NCBI RefSeq assembly: GCF_002156965.1
Contig: NZ_CP021324.1
Location: 506,681 to 570,680, forward strand
DNA: 64,000 bases
Direction: 5' to 3'
DNA from: Candidatus Nitrosomarinus catalina
Lineage (GTDB): Archaea; Thermoproteota; Nitrososphaeria; Nitrososphaerales; Nitrosopumilaceae
Position numbers and translations under genes: made by a program
Notes under the pieces: generated by a model
Databases searched by the model: none
Told to the model about the DNA's origin: nothing
The model's input: only the letters and a program-made list of their open reading frames with translations
Shown: positions 20,702 through 29,176 of the stretch, in pieces
Position numbering within the stretch: the stretch's first letter is position 1
Layout: each line of letters begins with the position of its first letter

Positions 20702-21124
20702 ATGTTTTTTAAAAATAAAAAATTTGAACGTAAAGTCTTACTTGATAAAAGCGTCTTAGACAGTATTGTCACATTTTGTAAAATGAAACATCCTAATGAA
20801 GGAATTCTCATATTGAAAGGTAAATCTAAAAATGGTCAAATCAAAATTGATGGACTAGCTATTCCTCCCTTTAATTTTACAGGTCCTACATTTGCAGGAT
20901 TCCCGCACTCTTTTTTGCCATTTGATAATAGCTATATTGGAGTTGTTCATTCTCATCCGTCTGGTTCAGCTGAACCTTCTGTAACTGATTTGAATAATTT
21001 TTTTGGTTTGGTTTCTTTAATTATCCAATCTCCTTATGATGATGATTCCATTTTTGCATGGGATAGTAGTGGAAATACAATTCCATTATCCATAAATGAT
21101 GAAAATGAAACTGAGAAAAACTGA
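20702..21124 (+). CDS. JAMM/MPN+ (Mov34) family metalloprotease
   Basis: A 140-residue JAMM domain. The zinc site is complete: Glu33 (NEGIL), His83-x-His85, then Ser93 and Asp96 seven and ten residues further on (HSHPSGSAEPSVTD). This is the MPN+ pattern of deubiquitinase-like enzymes; archaeal members cut ubiquitin-like SAMP modifiers from proteins. No ubiquitin-like gene is visible nearby. It lies between the coiled-coil gene and a zinc-ribbon membrane protein with short gaps, so a three-gene operon is likely. Confidence 0.92.
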   Translation: MFFKNKKFERKVLLDKSVLDSIVTFCKMKHPNEGILILKGKSKNGQIKIDGLAIPPFNFTGPTFAGFPHSFLPFDNSYIGVVHSHPSGSAEPSVTDLNNFFGLVSLIIQSPYDDDSIFAWDSSGNTIPLSINDENETEKN

Positions 21125-21153
21125 CAAAGCTTTATAACCTTTTTTAAGGGACT

Positions 21154-21507
21154 TTGATTGGTTTGAATCCTCAATTAAAAAAATATTATATTTTCCTTGG
21201 TGCCTCACTTGTATTCAGTATTGGTCTGCAAATAGTTCTAGGTTATCTTGGTGTTCCTTGGTTCATTAGCATTGGGCTAGTGATGGCAATTTTCATCTTA
21301 CTTCCAATGTATATGAGAAGACGTCAAATGGGACAAATGGGAAATTATGGCGGTAGCTCTAGTGGTGCTGGAGGTGGATTCTTTGGAAGTGGTGGAGGAC
21401 AAAGTGATTCAGCTAATGTTCGCTATGTCTGTCTTGTTTGTAACAACAAACACAAAGGTGGTTCATGTCCCCGCTGTGGTTCAAAAATGCAAAGAGCAGA
21501 TTTTTAG
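21154..21507 (+). CDS. Membrane protein with Gly-rich linker and zinc ribbon
   Basis: A 117-residue protein from TTG 21154. It has two membrane helices (about 12-30 and 34-53), a glycine/serine linker (65-83) and a C-terminal zinc ribbon with Cys93, 96, 105 and 108. The architecture tethers a cytoplasmic zinc ribbon to the membrane by a flexible arm. It lies 29 bases behind the JAMM gene and 9 bases before the next gene. Confidence 0.8.
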   Translation: MIGLNPQLKKYYIFLGASLVFSIGLQIVLGYLGVPWFISIGLVMAIFILLPMYMRRRQMGQMGNYGGSSSGAGGGFFGSGGGQSDSANVRYVCLVCNNKHKGGSCPRCGSKMQRADF

Positions 21508-21516
21508 GATAATAAT

Positions 21517-21834
21517 ATGACTTTAGAAGAATTAAGAAAAAAAGCCCTATACCAAAACTCCATTGAGATTTGGATTGGAATAAGTGAGGAGAAAAAACTA
21601 GACTGGGTTAACACTGATAATTATCAAAAGTTTATTGCATTTCTCTTAAAGAATGAACTAAACATGAAACAAATGACAATTTGTTTTGATGAATCAGATA
21701 ATGCATCTTATGGTGGTCACAGCAAAAAAGTATTTGCTAATAATCTGGCTGCAATCAATGATGTAAATTCACACTGCTATTCGATTAAATTGAAGGACAG
21801 TGCAATTGAACTAATTCGAAAGTTCGAACTCTAG
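21517..21834 (+). CDS. Conserved hypothetical protein
   Basis: A 105-residue soluble mixed alpha/beta protein, nine bases after the zinc-ribbon gene and thus probably in its operon. No motif or family is recognised. Convergent with the DppC gene, five bases apart. Confidence 0.7.
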   Translation: MTLEELRKKALYQNSIEIWIGISEEKKLDWVNTDNYQKFIAFLLKNELNMKQMTICFDESDNASYGGHSKKVFANNLAAINDVNSHCYSIKLKDSAIELIRKFEL

Positions 21835-21839
21835 TTTTA

Positions 21840-23207
21840 CTATTTTTTTAATTTTGGATTAATTATTGAATCTAAAGCATTTCCAATAAAGACAAATGCT
21901 AATCCTGTAATTGCAATCATTACCCCTGGTGGTACAATCCACCACCATAACCCTCTTGCTGCAGCCCCAAATGTATTTGCATCATGTAAAATCTGACCCC
22001 ATGTAGGAAATGAAGGATCACCCAACCCTAGAAAACTTAACCCAGCTTCTGTAGTAATTGCTGCAGGAACTGAAATTGCCACACTTGCAAATGCATATGG
22101 CAGTAATTGCGGTAAGATGTGTTTGAAAATCATTTTTGAATCCTTTTGTCCCATCATTGATGCAGCTTCCACATATCCTCTGGTTTTGATTTGAAGTGAC
22201 ATACTTCGTGATACCTTTGCAATTCCTACCCATCCAAAAATCATCAAAAAACCAATCATTACAAAAATGCTGTTGCTGATTGTTACTGAAAGAATAATCA
22301 AAAATGGCAGTGCTGGCAGTGCATAGATGACATCGTTGAATCTCATTAATGCCTCATCTGTTTTTTTGCCCTTGAATCCTGAATAAACTCCGTAAATCAA
22401 TCCCATTATAACTGATGCTACAGATACCACAAGTCCAATGAACAATGCAAGTGGTGTTCCCCACAACAGTCCTATGGCTAAGTCTCGTCTCAATTCATCT
22501 GTTCCCATAATTCCAAAAGCCTTTCCTCCTATGATCAAATTGGATTCAATTATCTCACTTTTTTTATCAATTTCGTATGTTTCAATTACAAATACGTAAT
22601 TTCCCTTTAGCGGTTCATTGGTCTCAGTTTTTGAAAAAACAATTTCTTCAGATGATAATTTATCTATGTTAAAATCAAATTTGTTATTTTGCATAACTAG
22701 TTCTTTTTTTAGCATTGAATCTGTTGAAAATATTTTGTCATCATGAATCGTACTTGTACTAGAATATGGCAATGCGACTGAAATTAATTTTAATTTCATT
22801 CCATCTGGACGCATTACTGTCATTTCTAGCAATGGCGAATCCTCATATTTTGTTGAATATGAATAAATGAAATCATTTGGGAATTGATCATATTCAAAAT
22901 TAAAATTAAATTGATATGACGATAAGTTTATCTCATTATTTGAGAAATCATTTATTTTTGGCTCTGTTAGTATTTTGTGTTCAGGAATTTTTTCCATCAA
23001 AAATAAGTTTACCCATACAGGTGTTGCTGCTTTTGGGTATGTAATCCAACTTCCAGGGTTATTCCATTCTTGAAATGTCTCCACTGGAATTGTTATAATT
23101 GTAATAACTGATGTGGATATTAGAATTGTAAGGATAATTATTCCTGCAATTCCCATTTTGCTTTTAAAAAATTCTTTTTTGATGTCTTGAGATGTAATGT
23201 TGCTCAT
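21840..23207 (-). CDS. dppC: ABC transporter permease, DppC/OppC family, with large extracytoplasmic insertion
   Basis: The C-terminal 220 residues are a normal DppC: MGTDELRRDL (234-243), then five helices and the EAA loop EAASMMGQKDSKMIF for contact with the ATPase, and a C-terminal FIGNALDSIINPK. The first helix (19-40) is separated from the rest by about 190 residues (45-230) of beta-rich sequence on the outer side, where the family usually has a short loop. Total length is 455, compared with about 300 for the family. DppB lies five bases upstream. Solute-binding and ATPase genes are not in the window, so the substrate (peptide or other) is open. Confidence 0.92.
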   Translation of the reverse strand: MSNITSQDIKKEFFKSKMGIAGIIILTILISTSVITIITIPVETFQEWNNPGSWITYPKAATPVWVNLFLMEKIPEHKILTEPKINDFSNNEINLSSYQFNFNFEYDQFPNDFIYSYSTKYEDSPLLEMTVMRPDGMKLKLISVALPYSSTSTIHDDKIFSTDSMLKKELVMQNNKFDFNIDKLSSEEIVFSKTETNEPLKGNYVFVIETYEIDKKSEIIESNLIIGGKAFGIMGTDELRRDLAIGLLWGTPLALFIGLVVSVASVIMGLIYGVYSGFKGKKTDEALMRFNDVIYALPALPFLIILSVTISNSIFVMIGFLMIFGWVGIAKVSRSMSLQIKTRGYVEAASMMGQKDSKMIFKHILPQLLPYAFASVAISVPAAITTEAGLSFLGLGDPSFPTWGQILHDANTFGAAARGLWWWIVPPGVMIAITGLAFVFIGNALDSIINPKLKK

Positions 23208-23212
23208 TTTGA

Positions 23213-24271
23213 TTACTCCGTGTTTGTCCTAATTCTAGGATCAAAATACCCGTAAAGTAAATCTGCAATGAATATGCTTACTAGGAAAAATACTGTGAGG
23301 ATGTATGTTGCACCAATAATTACTGGCAAATCCATGACTGTAATTGCTTCAAAGTATAGTCTTCCCATGCCTGGCCAATCAAATACTGCTTCTGTAATTA
23401 TTGCTCCTCCTAACGAGCCTGATAAACTGAGTGCTAAAATTGTAATAATTGGCGGTGCTGCATTTTTTAATGCATGTGTGTATGTGATTTTACTTTGTTT
23501 GATTCCAATTGCTTTTTTTGCTGTAATGAAATCTTCTTGCATAATTCCTACCATGAAATTTCTTACAAGATATGCCCATGAACCAAAACCTATCATCACA
23601 ATTGTAATTAGCGGTAAGGTCATGTGGTACAACAAAGAACCAATGTATCCTGGATCTGATGGTAAAATATCTGGTGTCGCCCTTGCTGGAAAAACCTGAT
23701 ACGTAAATGCAAATAAAAATATCATTAACATACCAATCCACCAAACTGGAAAACTTGAACTGATAATTGCAAAGCTTGATGTTATTCTATCAACTGTAGA
23801 CCCTATCTTGCTTGCAGATAACGCCCCAACAAAAATTCCTATAATTGAAATTAAAATTGTAGCTGTAGTGAATAGTAAAATTGTTCTTGGAAGTTTTTCA
23901 AAAATAATATCTTTTACATCTGATGAGCCAACATCACTAGTAAGAAAAGTTGCCTGTCCAAAGTCTAATAAAATTATTTTGTACATTGTCAATCCAATTC
24001 TTTGAGGGGAGTACCACGGTTCGTCCAAACCTAAAGTTTTGATCCGCTGTTCTGTTTGACTTTCAATAAATGACTCAAACTCTTGTACTGATGAAAAACT
24101 TTCAACTATTGCAGGATTCTCAGTAATTTCTGACCTGACTTGAAACACCACTCCTTGTTTTAGAATTGTATCCATGTTGGAGCCGACAAGCATTATTGTG
24201 ATTAGTAATGTAATTAGCAGTACACCAAACATTGTAGCTGCGCGTTTGGCGATGTATTTTTTCATACTCAA
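23213..24271 (-). CDS. dppB: ABC transporter permease, DppB/OppB family
   Basis: A 352-residue permease with the family start (KKYIAKRAATMFGVLLITLLI), a first outer loop of about 90 residues, and the core with EAA loop ITAKKAIGIKQSKITYTHAL and the GGAIITEAVFDWPGMGRL block. It is the upstream partner of DppC and the two should form the membrane channel of a peptide/nickel-type importer. Confidence 0.93.
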   Translation of the reverse strand: MSMKKYIAKRAATMFGVLLITLLITIMLVGSNMDTILKQGVVFQVRSEITENPAIVESFSSVQEFESFIESQTEQRIKTLGLDEPWYSPQRIGLTMYKIILLDFGQATFLTSDVGSSDVKDIIFEKLPRTILLFTTATILISIIGIFVGALSASKIGSTVDRITSSFAIISSSFPVWWIGMLMIFLFAFTYQVFPARATPDILPSDPGYIGSLLYHMTLPLITIVMIGFGSWAYLVRNFMVGIMQEDFITAKKAIGIKQSKITYTHALKNAAPPIITILALSLSGSLGGAIITEAVFDWPGMGRLYFEAITVMDLPVIIGATYILTVFFLVSIFIADLLYGYFDPRIRTNTE

Positions 24272-24323
24272 TATTGATTTTTGATAGAAATCGTTTATAA
24301 TATTATTAGATTTTCAGCATGTT

Positions 24324-24572
24324 ATGAGCAGTCCTGCTACTATCAAAAAAGCAAAAAAACTAGTTGATGATGGATGTGTATCTAAAGTTGAAGATGACTT
24401 GTTTCAAATTAGATCTTCTTCAGACCCCAACAAGTCATATTTTGTAACATCTGATACTTGTGAATGCTTTGGCTTCAAAAATTACTATAAATTTCATCAT
24501 GGAAATGGGCAAAAAGCTAACTGTTCTCATTTAGAGGCAATTCGAATTTTTAAGAAAGAAAATTCTGATTAA
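24324..24572 (+). CDS. SWIM-type zinc finger protein
   Basis: An 82-residue protein. The SWIM signature CxCx(n)CxH is present as Cys46, Cys48, Cys67 and His69 (TCECFGF ... NCSHLEA). SWIM domains bind DNA or protein. It is divergent from dppB. It shares TTAA (24569-24572) with the convergent next gene as both stop codons. Confidence 0.88.
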   Translation: MSSPATIKKAKKLVDDGCVSKVEDDLFQIRSSSDPNKSYFVTSDTCECFGFKNYYKFHHGNGQKANCSHLEAIRIFKKENSD

Positions 24573-24907
24573 CTCTTTATTTCTTTAGGGTCTACTTTTC
24601 CTACTAGTGCTTTATTTTTTAAAATTACAATTGGACGTAAAATCAATCCTGGATTTTTTACCATGAGTTTAATGATTTCGGAATCTGTTTTTTTGTTTTG
24701 ATCCAATTTCATTTCTTTGTATGTCTTGTCTCTCTTTCGAAGTAATTCATGAGGTTTTTTTCCTGTCATTTTAATAATTTTTTTTAATTCTGCTTCTGTA
24801 AATGGATCTTTGAAAAAATCCCTTGACTCAACATCTATTTTCATTCTTTCAATTTCTGTGATTGTTTTTTTGCATGTGATGCATGATGATTTGTGATAGA
24901 CTTTCAA
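24569..24907 (-). CDS. ArsC/Spx family thioredoxin-fold protein
   Basis: A 112-residue protein with the N-terminal Cys9-x2-Cys12 (SSCITCKK) and the later PGLILRPIVI block of the arsenate-reductase/Spx family. True arsenate reductases use one Cys and an Arg triad; Spx uses CxxC as a redox switch. The CxxC favours a redox protein rather than arsenate reduction. No ars genes are nearby. Confidence 0.88.
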   Translation of the reverse strand: MKVYHKSSCITCKKTITEIERMKIDVESRDFFKDPFTEAELKKIIKMTGKKPHELLRKRDKTYKEMKLDQNKKTDSEIIKLMVKNPGLILRPIVILKNKALVGKVDPKEIKS

Positions 24908-24985
24908 TAACGTGTTTTTTTTATTTGCCTTAAAAACTCTTTAATTAAAGAAATATTCAAATTCATCTATTGGTAATGATAAACT

Positions 24986-25120
24986 ATGATTTGTGCTGCA
25001 TGTGAAACCCGAAAACACTTTGAATGCATCGATTGCATGAATAACCATAAAACTCATCTGTGTAGTTGTGACTGCCATGATGAAAATACTGCTCCTCATG
25101 AAGTAGGAACTGCTCATTAA
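24986..25120 (+). CDS. 44-residue Cys/His-rich microprotein
   Basis: The frame starts at ATG 24986 and ends at TAA 25118-25120. The product has eight cysteines-histidines in zinc-finger spacing: CAAC, then CIDC, then CSCDCH, with more His near the end. Codon use is like the neighbours. Its stop shares TTAA (25117-25120) with the convergent PAC2 gene. An analogous short protein is at 39119. It is probably a real zinc-binding gene. Confidence 0.7.
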   Translation: MICAACETRKHFECIDCMNNHKTHLCSCDCHDENTAPHEVGTAH

Positions 25121-25815
25121 TTTCTAAATTTTTGATCCATTTCACTTGCTAGAATCTCTAATTCTTCAGTATTTCCCAATTTTCTATATGTTAGTTTTTC
25201 AATTGTTTTGATTATGCTAATTGCTGCTCTATACTGGGGAACTTCTGGCTGGTTTATTTCTCCATACATTCCAATTCCTTGAATGTCGTGTTTTTTTGCA
25301 AATCCTAGAATCAATCCATTGAATCCTGAAATTAATGATTTTTGAGGAGTTAAATCCAGATTCAGTTTCTCCATTTGTTTTTTTAGTTCTGTAGTTGTTG
25401 CAGTTACGTATGTCTTAGGATCATTTTTTAAAATCCTATTTGTGTGAAATCCCCCTAACGTGTAAATGAATTTTGCAGAATGTTTTTTTGCAACATCTAT
25501 GACGTCTTGACACAATAAATTCAATTCATTGTTGTTTTGAGGTTGCCCTTTTCCTCCTCCAAATATGATCAGGTCATCGGTGTATTTGTAATCCCAACTT
25601 TCATTGGGAAGATCAATGCTTCCTCCATTGTCTATTACATATGTTGGAAATGAAACTTTAGCGGTTCTAAATGACTCTGTCTTTAATGATTGATTTATGA
25701 AATTGATAACTATACTGCCTACGTTTCCCATATCTTGCATGGCTGCAATGATGATGGGTTTTTTGATGTTTGGATCTTTGGTTTGAATGAATTCCATATT
25801 TTTGATAATTTTCAT
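25117..25815 (-). CDS. PAC2 family protein (proteasome-assembly-chaperone type)
   Basis: A 232-residue protein. The family pattern is seen in IIAAMQDMGNVGSIV (21-35), then DLIIFGGGKGQ (81-91), FIYTLGGFHTNR and LISGFNGLILGFA. Archaeal PAC2 proteins are related to proteasome assembly chaperones and were first called ATP-grasp-like in error. The actual partner in this organism is unknown. Confidence 0.9.
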   Translation of the reverse strand: MKIIKNMEFIQTKDPNIKKPIIIAAMQDMGNVGSIVINFINQSLKTESFRTAKVSFPTYVIDNGGSIDLPNESWDYKYTDDLIIFGGGKGQPQNNNELNLLCQDVIDVAKKHSAKFIYTLGGFHTNRILKNDPKTYVTATTTELKKQMEKLNLDLTPQKSLISGFNGLILGFAKKHDIQGIGMYGEINQPEVPQYRAAISIIKTIEKLTYRKLGNTEELEILASEMDQKFRN

Positions 25816-26021
25816 TTAATTTTAAACGTATGTTGATTTTTCAATTTTTTTCACTCAATATTATAAATTTTTAAGAAATTTGAGCCTACGAATATTTTTA
25901 TTTTATTCATAAATTTGGCATTAATGTTATATTTTAACTCTTCTTGATTTTTTCTTTTTTTTCAAAATCTTTTTTACAACCTGAAGATTCATAAGACAAA
26001 AAAAAATTACAGCTACAAATT

Positions 26022-27746
26022 ATGACCACATCGCTAGAAAACTTTGGTACATTGGAATATGTTCAAGATAAGTATTCCAAATTATGGTGCTGGAAGATCA
26101 CCGGGAAACTTGCTATTGATAAAATCTCTAGTCTATCTTCTAAGGCTTGGTATGGTGAAAATGAAAATGAAGTAATAATTGAGGATTCTACTGATAGTAT
26201 TAAACAATTAAAACTCTTGATGGATCGATTTCCATTAGAAATATTATCTAAAACTGTATGGCAAAGAAAAATTGTAAAAACATATGCTCCAAAACCTACC
26301 TTGCCCCCAATTAAACACAAGCTGAAACGTGCAAAGCCTGGTGAACAGTTTAAAGGAAAATTAATGAATTTTCAAAAAGAAGGTTTGGATTTTTTGCTAA
26401 AATCTTCTGGTAATGCATTGTTAGCTGATGAAATGGGTTTGGGTAAGACCGTTCAAACTTTGTCTTATGTTTCAACTGAAAAACAAACATTCCCTGTTCT
26501 TATTGTAGCTCCTTTGGTAACTTTGAACAACTGGGAACGTGAAATTGAAAAATTTCTTAAGAAAAAAAGTAGAAATGGCAGAATTCTTGAATCTGAGTCT
26601 CCTAGTGTCACATTAATCAGAACTGGTAAATCTAAGGAGCTCCCCAAAAGTGACATTTACGTAATTAATTATGAATTATTACTCAAACGCTCTGGTGATT
26701 TAGAACAAGTGGGAATTCGTACTATTGTTTGTGATGAAGTTCATAATTTGAGGTCAAAAACCACTCAAAAATACAAAGCTGTGAAAAAACTGGCCGCACT
26801 ATCTACAGTGCAATATAGAATAGGATTATCTGGAACTCCGATTTATAATCGAGGTTCTGAAATTTGGCCAATTATTGATATCTTGAAACCTGGATTGTTG
26901 GGAAGTTTCAAAGAATTTTGTGAATACTTTTGTTATGTTAATGATAAAGGAAAAGCAATTGTTTTAGAAAACAAACGTGCCTCATTAAGAAATGAATTAC
27001 AAAAGCATGTGATGCTTAGAAGGAAGAAAGCTGACGTACTAAAAGAATTAAAAGATAAAGTAAGGTACAAGGAAGTAATTGCATCTGATACGGATTACTA
27101 TCTAGAGGAATTAGATAAAATCTGGAAAAAACTTGAGGACGAACAAAAAGAAGCTCAGACTGAATTCTCAAAATCTGCATCATATCACAGAGCAATTCAA
27201 AGTGAACGTCAAATTGCAGGTGTTGCAAAATTACCTCACGTAATTAATTTTGTAAAAAATATTATGGAGATTGAAGAAAGTGTTGTTGTATTTTGTCATC
27301 ATAAAGTAATTCACAAATTACTTCATGAGAGTCTGCAGGAGTTTTCACCTGTTTCAATTATTGGTGGACAATCTGATTCAACAAGACAAGATCAAATTGA
27401 TAAATTTCAAAAAGGTGAATCTAAATTAATGATTGCAGGTATTCGTGCTGGTAATGTTGGTATTAATTTAACAAAAGCAAAATATGTAATTTTTGCAGAA
27501 CTAGATTGGAGTCCTGCCATTCATAGACAAGCTGAAGATAGACTTCATAGAATTGGTCAAAAAAATACTGTGTTTGCATATTATCTGATTGGTAATGGTA
27601 CTTTGGATGACCATGTTGCTAGTATTTTAGTCGATAAAAGTTATGAAATTGATGCAATAATGGATGAAACTGTTGATACTTATGAGAATAAGGACAAAGC
27701 TGCTTTAATTTTGGCACAAATCCAGAATAAAATAAACTCCAAATGA
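26022..27746 (+). CDS. SNF2-family DNA-dependent ATPase
   Basis: A 574-residue SF2 protein. The N-terminal 105 residues are outside the motor. Helicase motifs are: DEMGLGKT (136-143), DEVH (238-241), SGTP (270-273), and the C-terminal VGINLTKAKYVIF and HRQAEDRLHRIGQ near 500-521. The compact form and RIGQ motif are those of SMARCAL1/HARP-like SNF2 proteins. These move along or re-anneal DNA. There is no attached nuclease or restriction domain, and no restriction-modification genes nearby. Confidence 0.93.
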   Translation: MTTSLENFGTLEYVQDKYSKLWCWKITGKLAIDKISSLSSKAWYGENENEVIIEDSTDSIKQLKLLMDRFPLEILSKTVWQRKIVKTYAPKPTLPPIKHKLKRAKPGEQFKGKLMNFQKEGLDFLLKSSGNALLADEMGLGKTVQTLSYVSTEKQTFPVLIVAPLVTLNNWEREIEKFLKKKSRNGRILESESPSVTLIRTGKSKELPKSDIYVINYELLLKRSGDLEQVGIRTIVCDEVHNLRSKTTQKYKAVKKLAALSTVQYRIGLSGTPIYNRGSEIWPIIDILKPGLLGSFKEFCEYFCYVNDKGKAIVLENKRASLRNELQKHVMLRRKKADVLKELKDKVRYKEVIASDTDYYLEELDKIWKKLEDEQKEAQTEFSKSASYHRAIQSERQIAGVAKLPHVINFVKNIMEIEESVVVFCHHKVIHKLLHESLQEFSPVSIIGGQSDSTRQDQIDKFQKGESKLMIAGIRAGNVGINLTKAKYVIFAELDWSPAIHRQAEDRLHRIGQKNTVFAYYLIGNGTLDDHVASILVDKSYEIDAIMDETVDTYENKDKAALILAQIQNKINSK

Positions 27747-27864
27747 TTTTGTTAATTTTCTTGATTATCCGATCATTTTGATCTCCATAAATTGAAATGA
27801 TCTTGATTAATAGCTAGTATGAGTTAAAGATAATCTAAAAATAGACTTGGTTCTTAGCCTAATT

Positions 27865-27963
27865 ATGAAAACTGTTTGTAAGTGTGGTTGTGATACACCA
27901 TTAACTGATTATGAATATAGAAAATGGAGTGGCTATAAACGTGGACACGAACCACTACCATAA
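27865..27963 (+). CDS. 32-residue microprotein with CxC motif
   Basis: ATG at 27865, TAA at 27961-27963. The product starts MKTVCKCGCDT and is followed by an aromatic/basic stretch ending HEPLP. A TATA-like CTAAAAATAG is centred 25 nt before the ATG, as for a leaderless gene. With only three cysteines and a few histidines, a zinc site would need partners. Moderate support. Confidence 0.55.
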   Translation: MKTVCKCGCDTPLTDYEYRKWSGYKRGHEPLP

Positions 27964-27983
27964 CCGTATTTTTTTATTAATTC

Positions 27984-28457
27984 CTAATTTTTAAAATTAT
28001 TTTTAGAAGCAAATATTTCTAAAAATTCTTTCATTTCTTTTCTTTGTTCCTCGACATCTGTGTTTTCCCAAATTTTTAATTGATTAAAATTTGCTAACTC
28101 ATAAAAAATATCTTTATCTTCGTCACTAAATTCATCGTGGCCTTTTTTGTTAATTTTCCCCCGCCTTCTTAGGATTCCTTGTCTGCCTTTGCATTCTTCT
28201 TGATATTCAATTATCAATTTATTTTTAAAATCGATCAGATCTGGAACAAATTGTCTAAATCCTTTTTTTCTAAATTCTGACGCTTGTTCTTCTGTTAAAG
28301 ATGGTGTTTTTTTCCATGTTCCAAATTCATCTATGACAATTCTTGTCTTTCCTTCTTTTGTATCTGTATCTATGACAAAATTAAATTTATTTTCTGTATC
28401 TATTTTTTTTATTTCTCTATGGATTTCAAATAATTTATTTAAATCTTGAATTCCCAT
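27984..28457 (-). CDS. Hypothetical protein, possibly PD-(D/E)xK nuclease-like
   Basis: A 157-residue protein from ATG 28457; an extension to 28523 would add only 22 residues. The central part, FVPDLIDFKNKLIIEYQEE, has the order of the nuclease core in Vsr/DUF559 proteins (PD, then a strand ending in an acidic residue), and the end GHDEFSDEDKDIF with KIWEN resembles their C-terminal part. The Lys of the motif is not in place. This is a resemblance by eye only. Confidence 0.6.
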   Translation of the reverse strand: MGIQDLNKLFEIHREIKKIDTENKFNFVIDTDTKEGKTRIVIDEFGTWKKTPSLTEEQASEFRKKGFRQFVPDLIDFKNKLIIEYQEECKGRQGILRRRGKINKKGHDEFSDEDKDIFYELANFNQLKIWENTDVEEQRKEMKEFLEIFASKNNFKN

Positions 28458-28566
28458 GACTTTTTTTTTAATTTGAATATATGAAACAAAGGTTATCCTG
28501 TAATACACTCGATCATTTCTCATTAATTTGGAATCAATTAAATTGATAATTGAATTTGGTTAGTAC

Positions 28567-29172
28567 ATGGATACCTTTGAAGCAATATCTACTAGACGTG
28601 CAATTAAGAAATTTGATCCCAATCACAAGATGACTTCTGAGGAGGTAGATTCTTTGATGAAATTAACTATTCTCTCTCCCACTAGCTATAATCAACAAAA
28701 CTGGAGATTTGTCACAGTTACTGACCAGTCAATTAAGGAAAAAATTGGAGTTGCTGCTAGAAATCAGGCACAACCAGTTGATGGTTCTCTAGTCATTTTG
28801 TTATGTGGAAATATGAGTGCCTGGAAAGATGACCCCTTGAGATATTGGAAGAATCATCCTACTGAAAAACAGGAATTAGTTAAAGCATCTTTGGAAAAAA
28901 AATATGCTGATAGTCCTCAGAATAGAAGAGATGAGGCAATTCGTTCTTGTGGATTTGCAGGTCAAACAATAATGCTTGCTGCAAGACAAATGGGACTTGA
29001 TTCATGTCCTATGGTTGGATTTGATTATGATGAAATGGCAAAAATCATTGAACTACCTGATGATCACTTGATTGTTTTGATGATTGTTGTTGGGAAATCT
29101 CTTGAACCTGCAAAACAACGTGGTGGTCAATTGAGATTGGATGAAGTAGTTTTTAAAAATAAATTTAATTAA
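28567..29172 (+). CDS. Nitroreductase family flavoprotein
   Basis: A 201-residue classic nitroreductase: STRRAIKKFDPNHKM at 8-22, SPTSYNQQNWRF (37-48) for FMN binding, and AARQMGLDSCPMVGFD in the second half. It is divergent from the preceding gene by 43 bases beyond its possible longer form. Substrate is unknown. Convergent with cysS, four bases apart. Confidence 0.93.
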   Translation: MDTFEAISTRRAIKKFDPNHKMTSEEVDSLMKLTILSPTSYNQQNWRFVTVTDQSIKEKIGVAARNQAQPVDGSLVILLCGNMSAWKDDPLRYWKNHPTEKQELVKASLEKKYADSPQNRRDEAIRSCGFAGQTIMLAARQMGLDSCPMVGFDYDEMAKIIELPDDHLIVLMIVVGKSLEPAKQRGGQLRLDEVVFKNKFN

Positions 29173-29176
29173 TTTT

